This document shows positions 15,954 through 21,817 of a DNA stretch of 21,817 bases, piece after piece. A program made the position numbers and the translations under genes. The stretch lies in the NCBI GenBank assembly GCA_006844765.1, contig SPJV01000051.1, positions 1 through 21,817 on the forward strand, read 5' to 3'. Every line of letters begins with the position of its first letter. Within the stretch, counting starts at the first letter, position 1. The notes below the pieces were generated by a model, which saw only the letters and a program-made list of their open reading frames with translations, searched no databases and was not told the DNA's origin. The stretch comes from Alphaproteobacteria bacterium (GTDB lineage: Bacteria; Pseudomonadota; Alphaproteobacteria; UBA8366; Aestuariispiraceae).

Positions 15954-16985
15954 ATGAAGGATGTTCCGAGTAAACTGACCATCATATCCGACGCTTGGTT
16001 TCCGCAGATCAATGGCGTTGTGCGAACCCTGGACAGAACAGCCGGTGAGCTCACGAAACTGGGTCTGGATGTCGATGTGATCGGGCCGGAGCGCTTTCGC
16101 ACGATCCCCTGCCCGACCTATCCGGAAATCCGGCTCGCCTTGGATGCGCTGTGGAAGCTGCCCAAAATGCTGGATGCGCGCGGTGATACGTCCTTTCACA
16201 TCGCGACGGAAGGGCCGCTTGGCATGGCGGCCCGACGCTATTGCCTTAAACGCGGCAAGTCCTTCATCACCTCCTTCCACACGCGCTTTCCGGAATATGT
16301 CCATGCGCGCTGCGGCTTTCCGGTCGACTGGACCTATGCCTGGTTGCGGCGCTTCCATGGCAAGGCAGCGACAACCATGGTGACAACAGAAAGCATGCGC
16401 CGCGATTTGGACCGTAAGGGATTCAAGAACCTTTCAATCTGGTCCCGGGGCGTCGACACGACTTTGTTCACGCCGGGAGAGAAAGCCTTCCTGGACCTGC
16501 CTCGCCCGATTTTCATGAATGTCGGCCGTGTCGCGGTGGAAAAAAACCTGCGCGCCTTCCTGGATCTGAGCCTACCCGGCAGCAAGGTTATTGTCGGTGA
16601 CGGCCCGCAGTTGGAAGAGCTGAAAGCGGATTATCCCGAGGTCGTCTTTACCGGCGCAAAAGTTGGGGAGGAACTGGCCCAACATTTCTCCGCAGCGGAT
16701 GTCTTTGTCTTTCCCAGCAAGACCGACACGTTCGGCCTGGTCCTTTTGGAAGCACTTGCCTGTGGTGTCCCTGTTGCCGCGCTTCCGGTTACCGGACCCA
16801 TCGATGTGATTGGCGATTCCCCCGCCGGTGTTTTGGACAATGATCTGCGCACGGCCTGCCTGGGGGCACTCAAAGCCAACCCTGCAAAATGCCGGGAACA
16901 TGCCCTGAAATTCTCCTGGGAAGCCTGCGCGCAGCAGCATCTGGAGAACCTCGCGGCCGCTCTTATGACGCCGAAAGCGGCCTAG
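15954..16985 (+). CDS. agt: GT4 glycosyltransferase, Agt-like diacylglycerol glycosyltransferase
   Basis: This 343-residue GT-B enzyme opens with SDAWFPQINGVVRTL, the acceptor-side loop of sulfoquinovosyl/mannosyl lipid transferases. Toward the middle it has SRGVDTTLFTPG, and the donor-binding block FPSKTDTFGLVLLEALACG with the E-x7-E motif. TSFHTRFPEYV is conserved in the lipid-acting subgroup. Agt homologues transfer glucose or glucuronic acid from UDP-sugar to diacylglycerol, making phosphorus-free glycolipids. Direct coupling to plcP (6-base gap) supports this; mannosylation of another lipid is the alternative. ATG at 15954 lacks a strong ribosome site, consistent with coupling. Its stop TAG overlaps the stop of the convergent mttB-like gene within CTAG. 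Confidence 0.85.
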   Translation: MKDVPSKLTIISDAWFPQINGVVRTLDRTAGELTKLGLDVDVIGPERFRTIPCPTYPEIRLALDALWKLPKMLDARGDTSFHIATEGPLGMAARRYCLKRGKSFITSFHTRFPEYVHARCGFPVDWTYAWLRRFHGKAATTMVTTESMRRDLDRKGFKNLSIWSRGVDTTLFTPGEKAFLDLPRPIFMNVGRVAVEKNLRAFLDLSLPGSKVIVGDGPQLEELKADYPEVVFTGAKVGEELAQHFSAADVFVFPSKTDTFGLVLLEALACGVPVAALPVTGPIDVIGDSPAGVLDNDLRTACLGALKANPAKCREHALKFSWEACAQQHLENLAAALMTPKAA

Positions 16986-18538
16986 GGTTCGCCGGAGCCG
17001 ATTTCCTCAACCCTTTTAGCCATATAGGCTTCTATGGATTCCAAACGGTCCTGTTCCAACGGCGGCTGTTCATATTCTTCCAACACCCGTTGCCACAAGA
17101 CTGTCGCGCGCTGAGTAGCATCCTGCGCGCCTTCCAACAGCCATTGCTCGCTATTCGTCCAATCCGAAAGAATCGGCGGGTAAAAGGCCGTTTCATACCG
17201 TGCCATCGTGTGATCGCTGCCGAAGAAATGGCCACCAGGGTCAACCGTGGTAATGGCCGCGACATCGATCTCATCCGGGTCTGTATTGATGGGGTCGAGC
17301 ATCGCCGACATATGTTGGATTATCTCAACATCAACGATCACTTTCTCAAAAGACGCGACCAGCCCGCCTTCCAGCCAACCTGCTGAGTGATAGATGATGT
17401 TGCCATAGCCCATGACCGCGCCCCAAAGTGACATGAATGTCTCGTAAGTCGCCTGGGCGTCGACGCAGTTGGATGCGTTACAGCCGCTCGTCCGATAGGG
17501 AAGGTTATACCGCCGCGCGAGTTGCCCTCCGGCCAGATTGGCCTTGGCATTCTCCGGCGTGCCGAAAGCGGGCGCGCCCGATTTCATATCCACGTTTGAG
17601 GTAAAACCGCCATAGACGACCGGAACCCCTGGACGCACAATCTGGGTCAGGGCGATCCCAAACAGGGCTTCCGCATTCTGTTGGACCAGTCCCGCCGCCA
17701 TGGTCACCGGCGTCATCGCGCCCATCAAAGTGAAGGGGGTTACAATGGTTGCCTGCCCCAGCTCTGCCATGGCGATGGCCCCGGTTGCCATATGCTCATC
17801 CAGCTTGCGCGGTGAATTGACATTGATGTTCCCAATGCAAGACGGGTCATCGATCATGTCCTCAACAGACAAGCCCCGACCGCGTGCGACGATCTCCACC
17901 GAATCCCGCGCGCGGCCCGCACCGATCAGCTGGTGATTGAACATCTTATCCGTATAGACGACATTCGCCTTTGTGGTGTCCATATGGCGGATATTGGCCG
18001 GCAGATCGACCGGAGCAACCGCCTGATTTCCCAGCACAGTGATGCAATTGAAGAACTGCGCGAACTTCACCAGCTTCAGATAGTCATCCCAATTCCCGGG
18101 CCGGCGGCCATTGATGCAGTCATGGACATTGGGCGGGCCGGAGACCAAACCGAAATTGATCCCATTGCCGCCCAAGGTAATCGTGCGGTCCGGATTGCGC
18201 GGGGTCAGCTTAAAACTGGATGGCGCTTTACCGACCAGTTCCATCACCAGATCGCGATCCATCTTCACCATGCCGGTCGATCGATCTACCGTCGCCCCGG
18301 CGCCTTGGTAGAGGTCGAGCGCCTCATCCCCCATCGCTTCGATGCCATGCTGTTCCAACAGGTCCAGCGTCGCTTCATGGATCGCCTCTAGCTGGTCTGC
18401 GGAGAGCGGCTCCATCGGTGGAAACCGGTTCTCCATCGTCCCCCGCCACGGCGGCTGCTTTATGCCGGAAGATGCCCCGCGCTTTTTGCGCATCGCATCA
18501 CGGGAAGATGAACGTCGGGACGAGGAACCACGGGCCAT
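16982..18538 (-). CDS. MttB-superfamily methylamine-corrinoid methyltransferase, non-pyrrolysine
   Basis: This 518-residue protein belongs to the trimethylamine methyltransferase superfamily, with GNGINFGLVSGPPNVHD, DTTKANVVYTDK, MGAMTPVTMAAGL and YHSAGWLEGG blocks along its length. The frame is continuous with no internal amber, so it lacks pyrrolysine and belongs with the MtgB-like majority that demethylate quaternary amines such as glycine betaine. It begins with a basic Ser/Arg-rich tail of about 35 residues seen in alphaproteobacterial members. ATG at 18538 has AAGGA seven bases upstream; the 136 extra codons before it run through the preceding transporter gene and are not coding. No corrinoid protein or methyltetrahydrofolate methyltransferase is in the window. 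An EamA transporter lies upstream on the same strand. Confidence 0.9.
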   Translation of the reverse strand: MARGSSSRRSSSRDAMRKKRGASSGIKQPPWRGTMENRFPPMEPLSADQLEAIHEATLDLLEQHGIEAMGDEALDLYQGAGATVDRSTGMVKMDRDLVMELVGKAPSSFKLTPRNPDRTITLGGNGINFGLVSGPPNVHDCINGRRPGNWDDYLKLVKFAQFFNCITVLGNQAVAPVDLPANIRHMDTTKANVVYTDKMFNHQLIGAGRARDSVEIVARGRGLSVEDMIDDPSCIGNINVNSPRKLDEHMATGAIAMAELGQATIVTPFTLMGAMTPVTMAAGLVQQNAEALFGIALTQIVRPGVPVVYGGFTSNVDMKSGAPAFGTPENAKANLAGGQLARRYNLPYRTSGCNASNCVDAQATYETFMSLWGAVMGYGNIIYHSAGWLEGGLVASFEKVIVDVEIIQHMSAMLDPINTDPDEIDVAAITTVDPGGHFFGSDHTMARYETAFYPPILSDWTNSEQWLLEGAQDATQRATVLWQRVLEEYEQPPLEQDRLESIEAYMAKRVEEIGSGEP

Positions 18539-18660
18539 GAAACTATCCTTGGGGGCTTTTGAACATATCAGCGTACGTGCCGAGGATAATGGTACGGTTT
18601 CGGTCCGAAGGGGTGCTCCAGAAACGACGCAACCGTCCCTTTTCCGACACCGCCGAAATG

Positions 18661-19539
18661 TCAGCCCGTAACCTCTGGCGGTTTCTCCTGTTTCAGGCGC
18701 CGTTCGCGCAGCGCGATATAACACGCAGATCCAAAGATAACCGCGCCCCCAAGCCAGGTCGGAATATCCGGCACCTCGCTGAACATCATGAAACCAAGGG
18801 CGGAGACCCAAATCAGCTTGAAGAACTCCAACGGCATCACCGCGCCGAACTCCCCAAGCGACAGCGCCTCCGCAAACGACCACTGGGCCATACCACCTGC
18901 AGCACCGATCAGAGCGAGCAGACCAAGCTGTTCCCAACTGGGCCACTGCCAGACAAACAGGGCCGGTACCAAGGTCAATGGTGCCAACATCATCCCCATA
19001 TAGAGCGTTATGGTCAGAGAGCTTTCGGTTTCACTGAGGCGTTTGATGACCAACATGGATAAGGACCAGAACACAGCGGAGACCAAGACGAGCAAATGCC
19101 CTGTCTGGATCGCATCGAAGCCGGGCCTCAAAACGACCATGGCCCCCAGGAACCCGACTGCGATGGCGCCGAAGCGGCGAAACCCCACACGCTCCCGCAA
19201 CAAAACCATGGCGGCCAGGGTCGCGAAGATTGGCGCGGTGAAGCCCAAAGCCGTGACCTCAGCCAGGGGGGTTACGGTCAAGGCTGTAAAAAAACACATC
19301 ATGGCGAGCATGTTCAGGACTGCCCGCACCGTTATCAGGCCGGGCCGGTTGAGTTGCAGCGGCGCCAGGCCGTAGCGGATAAGCATCGGCGTTAAAACGA
19401 GAAATCCGAACAGGTTCCGGAAGAAGACGATCTCAAACGCATGCAACTCTTGCCCGACATCGCGAATCAACGCATGCATGAGCGCGAAGGCGATTGTCGA
19501 CAGGATCATATAGCCCATAGCTTTTGTGTTTTCGGTCAT
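18661..19539 (-). CDS. EamA/DMT family transporter
   Basis: This 292-residue inner-membrane protein has about ten hydrophobic helices in two EamA repeats. The first holds HALIRDVGQELHAFEIVFFRN and LTVTPLAEVTALGFTAPIF; the second starts near AVFWSLSMLVIKRLS and ends before a basic tail. Family members export metabolites or move amino acids and osmolytes; the substrate cannot be read from sequence. ATG at 19539 (MTENTKAMGY) is chosen over a TTG at 19560; the ribosome site is weak. The gene lies 122 bases upstream of the mttB-like gene on the same strand, and is divergent from a MarR regulator. Transport of a methylated amine linked to that enzyme is a reasonable guess only. Confidence 0.88.
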   Translation of the reverse strand: MTENTKAMGYMILSTIAFALMHALIRDVGQELHAFEIVFFRNLFGFLVLTPMLIRYGLAPLQLNRPGLITVRAVLNMLAMMCFFTALTVTPLAEVTALGFTAPIFATLAAMVLLRERVGFRRFGAIAVGFLGAMVVLRPGFDAIQTGHLLVLVSAVFWSLSMLVIKRLSETESSLTITLYMGMMLAPLTLVPALFVWQWPSWEQLGLLALIGAAGGMAQWSFAEALSLGEFGAVMPLEFFKLIWVSALGFMMFSEVPDIPTWLGGAVIFGSACYIALRERRLKQEKPPEVTG

Positions 19540-19642
19540 GACTTCATCTGACGTTGGCAAAGTGGTCCGATCAAGCCCCTTGTCGTGAAAACATGAAGAC
19601 CCTAGGCTGTTTTCGATTCGCTTTCGATATGATCATGCCCGG

Positions 19643-19668
19643 AACATCCAACAGCATTGCAGGATGTT
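19643..19668. promoter_or_regulatory. inverted repeat upstream of marR-like gene
   Basis: AACATCC (19643-19649) and GGATGTT (19662-19668) are perfect 7-base arms separated by 12 bases. The dyad sits 30 bases before the MarR-like start in the 159-base region shared with the divergent EamA gene. This is where an autoregulatory operator is expected. The rest of the gap shows nothing else clear. Confidence 0.35.
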
Positions 19669-19698
19669 TTCGTAAGGGATTGGGAGAGTTGAAAGCGT

Positions 19699-20073
19699 AT
19701 GAAAGACGGCCACGCGAGAGAGCTGATGGACCTGACGCCCACAGACGCCTTGAGTATCTGGCGTGACGCGATCACTGAAAGCGTCCGTCGGGACACGCCT
19801 GATCTTTCCGCACGCCAGATGGCGGTGCTGACGACCGTCTATCTTTGCCCGGCCCCACATACGGTTCGCGGTCTTGCCGAACAGCTGAATGTCGCAAAGC
19901 CAGCCGTGACACGCGCCGTTGACCGGTTGTCTGAGCTAGGTCTTGTCCGCCGAAAGCCGGATCAGGAGGACCGCCGATCAGTCCTGATCAACCGCACCGT
20001 CAAAGGCTCTGTCTTCCTGTCGGAGTTTGGAGAGATGATCGTCCAAGCAGCACATGGGACATCCCAAAGCTGA
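19699..20073 (+). CDS. MarR family transcriptional regulator
   Basis: This 124-residue protein has a winged helix: LSARQMAVLTTVYL (helices before the reader head), VRGLAEQLNVAKPAVTRAVDRLSELGLVRR (helix-turn-helix, about 55-84) and the wing DQEDRRSVLI with the usual D-x-R-S. It is short at both ends compared with the 140-150 residues usual for MarR, so the dimerisation helices are reduced, and the ligand is unknown. ATG at 19699 is preceded by GGGAG at 12 bases; an ATG at 19726 is an alternative. It is divergent from the EamA and mttB-like genes and probably controls them, itself, or both (inference from position and a nearby dyad). Confidence 0.85.
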   Translation: MKDGHARELMDLTPTDALSIWRDAITESVRRDTPDLSARQMAVLTTVYLCPAPHTVRGLAEQLNVAKPAVTRAVDRLSELGLVRRKPDQEDRRSVLINRTVKGSVFLSEFGEMIVQAAHGTSQS

Positions 20074-20109
20074 CGCATCGCCTTGCCCCGATGCGGCGCC
20101 CCGATGCGG
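20074..20109. terminator. GC-rich hairpin region between convergent genes, possible bidirectional terminator
   Basis: Right after the marR-like stop, CGCATCG (20074-20080) can pair with CGATGCG at 20089-20095 or with a second copy at 20102-20108. An 11-base direct repeat CCCCGATGCGG occupies 20086-20096 and 20099-20109. The stop of the convergent peptidase gene is only 8 bases beyond. No clear T-run is present, so termination is inferred from position and structure only. Confidence 0.4.
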
Positions 20110-20116
20110 TAAGGCA

Positions 20117-21247
20117 TTATACAATCCGATGCTTCTTTACCAAGGCCACAGCCTCATCGACCGGCAGGGAATGGGACGTATTGCCATCACGCCCGGTGAT
20201 GGTCACAGCCTGAAACAGACTGTTCAGGACCGCTTCTTCCACTGTTTCCACAACCGCACGGCCAAGCGCGGTGATTTGATCCCCTTCCTGCCCCAGAACC
20301 GTCCGCTGCTCCGTCACACGGTCACTGCGGTCAGGAATGCGATACGCAGTGCTGAAGGCGATGACCACATCACCGCTACCGGTTTCGCAAATGCTGCCGG
20401 TCCGCGCGAGGCCGAAGGACGCCCGCTTACACAACCGCTCCAACTGACGCGCATCCAGTGGCGCATCCGTGGCCAGGATCATGACCACCGAGCCTGCATC
20501 CGAACGGTCTGATCCCTCAGGCTTCGGCACATTAGGAGGAGAAAGAACCTGGCCCACAGGCACACCGGCAATCGTCAAATCCGGAGCCTTGCCGAAATTC
20601 GTCTGCGCCAGACAGCCGAGGGTAAAACCGCCCAAGGTCTCGGGTATCCGACGGCTGGCCGTTCCAATCCCGCCTTTCCAATTGTAGCAAGTAAGCCCGG
20701 TCCCTCCCCCAACAGCCCCTTCCTCTACCGGTCCCGTCGAGGCTTTCCTTAGGGCTTCGAAAACGGCCGCTTCATCAACCCGGCGCGATTGGGAATCGTT
20801 CAAATACCCATCATTGCATTCCGCCACGACAGCATTAACGCTAGCATATCCTTTCAACCCGGTTTCCCGAAAGCCGACACCGATATGCGGGCTACCTTTG
20901 ATCGCATGGGAAATCAGCGCATCCGCCACCCGTGGCATATTCAGCGTGCTGGTCAGGGCAATCGGGGTTTCTATCTCCCCCGTCTCTCGGATTTGTTCGA
21001 ACCCGGCATATTTGCCAAAGCCATTGATCCGATAGACCGCTGCTGGGACTTTTTCTTCATAAAGATTGCCATCATGGGGAAGAATAACCGAGACCCCGGT
21101 CCGGAACGGTCCATGCCCGCGCCACGCCCCTTCCCCTTCGATGATGGTTTGCTGGCCAACCGCTACACCACCGACATCCGTGATCGCATTGAGCGGACCC
21201 CGTGCCAGGGCGGGACGTAGGATATCCAAGTCCTGGACACGCGGCAT
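20117..21247 (-). CDS. P1 family peptidase (DmpA/BapA-like, family S58)
   Basis: This 376-residue precursor of Ntn-hydrolase-like aminopeptidases has the N-terminal block GPLNAITDVGGVAVGQ, the EGAVGGGTGLTCYNWKGG motif at about 176-193, and the autocleavage site DAGSVVMILATDAPL. Cleavage between Gly 252 and Ser 253 would expose Ser 253 as nucleophile, at nearly the position known for DmpA. The family hydrolyses D-amino acid amides, beta-peptides or nylon oligomers, so the natural substrate is uncertain. ATG at 21247 has GGAG seven bases upstream; the frame is open for 62 further codons that overlap the upstream gene and show no homology. It lies 34 bases after an alcohol dehydrogenase gene on the same strand, probably in one operon. 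Confidence 0.92.
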   Translation of the reverse strand: MPRVQDLDILRPALARGPLNAITDVGGVAVGQQTIIEGEGAWRGHGPFRTGVSVILPHDGNLYEEKVPAAVYRINGFGKYAGFEQIRETGEIETPIALTSTLNMPRVADALISHAIKGSPHIGVGFRETGLKGYASVNAVVAECNDGYLNDSQSRRVDEAAVFEALRKASTGPVEEGAVGGGTGLTCYNWKGGIGTASRRIPETLGGFTLGCLAQTNFGKAPDLTIAGVPVGQVLSPPNVPKPEGSDRSDAGSVVMILATDAPLDARQLERLCKRASFGLARTGSICETGSGDVVIAFSTAYRIPDRSDRVTEQRTVLGQEGDQITALGRAVVETVEEAVLNSLFQAVTITGRDGNTSHSLPVDEAVALVKKHRIV

Positions 21248-21281
21248 GGCGCTTCTCCCCCTTCTTATGCGTTGAAGGCGC

Positions 21282-21817
21282 TCAGAGCTCTCCCGCCACG
21301 GCGGCTTCAAAGACCGGCAGCAAGGATGCCGCATCGACCGGCTTGGGATTGGTCCCGCCGGATGGATCGCGCGCCGCCATTTCCGCAATCCGCGCGGCAT
21401 CATCCGCTGGAACACCGATTGCCGCCAGATCATGCGGGATACCGAGCCGAGCCCGGAACCGCAGCGTCCAGTCCATCACCCCGGTGAAATCGCAACGGGA
21501 CAGATTCAATACCCGGCCGAGTAAGTCCATCCGGTCCTTGATCACGTCCTCATTGAACTTCATCACATAGGGCAGCAGAATCGCATTGGTCAGCCCGTGA
21601 TGGGTGTCGTAAACAGCGCCGACCGGATGGGCCAGGGCATGCACCGCGCCGAGACCCTTTTGGAAGGCGGTCGCGCCCATCGAAGCTGCCGTCAGCATAT
21701 CCGCACGTGCTTCGATATCCTTGCCATCCGCATAGGCTTGCGGCAGCGCGCGATCAATGAGCCGCATGCCTTCCAGGGCAATCCCGTCACTCATCGGATG
21801 ATAGCCGGGCGCACAAT
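21282..21817 (-). CDS. iron-containing alcohol dehydrogenase, C-terminal part (5' end beyond window)
   Basis: The frame runs to the window edge and encodes the last 178 or so residues of a group III metal-dependent alcohol dehydrogenase. The partial motif HPMSDGIALEG occurs first, then GAVHALAHPVGAVYDTHHG carrying the metal-ligand histidines, then NAILLPYVMKFN and a C-terminal helical domain ending EAAVAGEL. The family oxidises alcohols or reduces aldehydes with NAD(P); members also include maleylacetate and lactaldehyde reductases, and the substrate-determining N-terminal half is not visible. It is followed after 34 bases by the P1 peptidase gene. Confidence 0.9.
   Translation of the reverse strand, partial: CAPGYHPMSDGIALEGMRLIDRALPQAYADGKDIEARADMLTAASMGATAFQKGLGAVHALAHPVGAVYDTHHGLTNAILLPYVMKFNEDVIKDRMDLLGRVLNLSRCDFTGVMDWTLRFRARLGIPHDLAAIGVPADDAARIAEMAARDPSGGTNPKPVDAASLLPVFEAAVAGEL

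Noticed and set aside
15396..16358. A 320-codon open frame on the minus strand opposite plcP and agt.
   Set aside because: Both plus-strand genes carry full family motifs across this span; the antisense translation shows no recognisable domain and arises from codon bias.
16982..18538. Pyrrolysine-containing trimethylamine methyltransferase.
   Set aside because: The frame is continuous with no in-frame amber codon before its own stop.
18539..18946. 136-codon N-terminal extension of the mttB-like frame.
   Set aside because: It runs through the same-strand EamA gene in another frame, has no family likeness, and a good ribosome site marks ATG 18538.
21248..21433. 62-codon upstream extension of the peptidase frame.
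   Set aside because: It overlaps the end of the alcohol dehydrogenase gene on the same strand and lacks homology; GGAG precedes ATG 21247.
1..21817. CRISPR arrays, transposases, integrases, phage genes, tRNA or rRNA genes.
   Set aside because: None was recognised on either strand; apart from the short repeats listed, the window is ordinary chromosomal coding sequence.

Overview
This window looks like chromosomal DNA of an alphaproteobacterium with moderately high GC, probably a free-living (perhaps marine) Rhodospirillales-like organism. That placement is inference. It rests on a PleC/DivJ/PdhS-like histidine kinase preceded by a perfect CtrA box, a basic-tailed non-pyrrolysine MttB homologue, a PlcP-Agt lipid remodelling pair and many TauABC-like transport genes. 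There are no rRNA, tRNA, CRISPR, transposon or phage genes. Genes are tightly packed and no gene-free stretch exceeds about 210 bases.

Layout. 1-249 is the 3' end of an M24 (Xaa-Pro) peptidase. 386-1924 is a membrane histidine kinase with a CtrA box (TTAA-N7-TTAAC) upstream. 1846-9531 (minus strand) is an eight-gene cluster: creatininase-family amidohydrolase, Tat-exported NMT1/THI5-like binding protein, ABC ATPase, ABC permease, CodA-like amidohydrolase, GlcD-type FAD oxidoreductase, then two tandem flavodoxin-fold NAD(P)H oxidoreductases. Most junctions are 0-34 nt or overlap. I read it as an uptake and ring-opening/redox pathway for a small N-heterocycle or cyclic amide. The substrate is unknown, and this is the best candidate here for an undescribed system.

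9662-16985 has a phosphorus/arsenic theme: a GpdQ/CpdA-like phosphodiesterase, the arsenate resistance pair gapdh-arsJ (GAPDH makes 1-arseno-3-phosphoglycerate and ArsJ exports it), two small probable lipoproteins, a diacylglycerol-kinase-family lipid kinase, and divergently plcP-agt, the pair that removes phospholipid headgroups and glycosylates the resulting diacylglycerol in phosphate-starved bacteria. Grouping them as one stress region is inference.

16982-20073 has an MttB-superfamily methyltransferase, an EamA transporter upstream of it on the same strand, and a divergent MarR regulator. 20117-21817 (minus) has a DmpA-like P1 peptidase downstream of a truncated iron-containing alcohol dehydrogenase.

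Start codons were chosen by Shine-Dalgarno spacing, overlap with the preceding stop and family N-termini. Several differ from the longest open frame.
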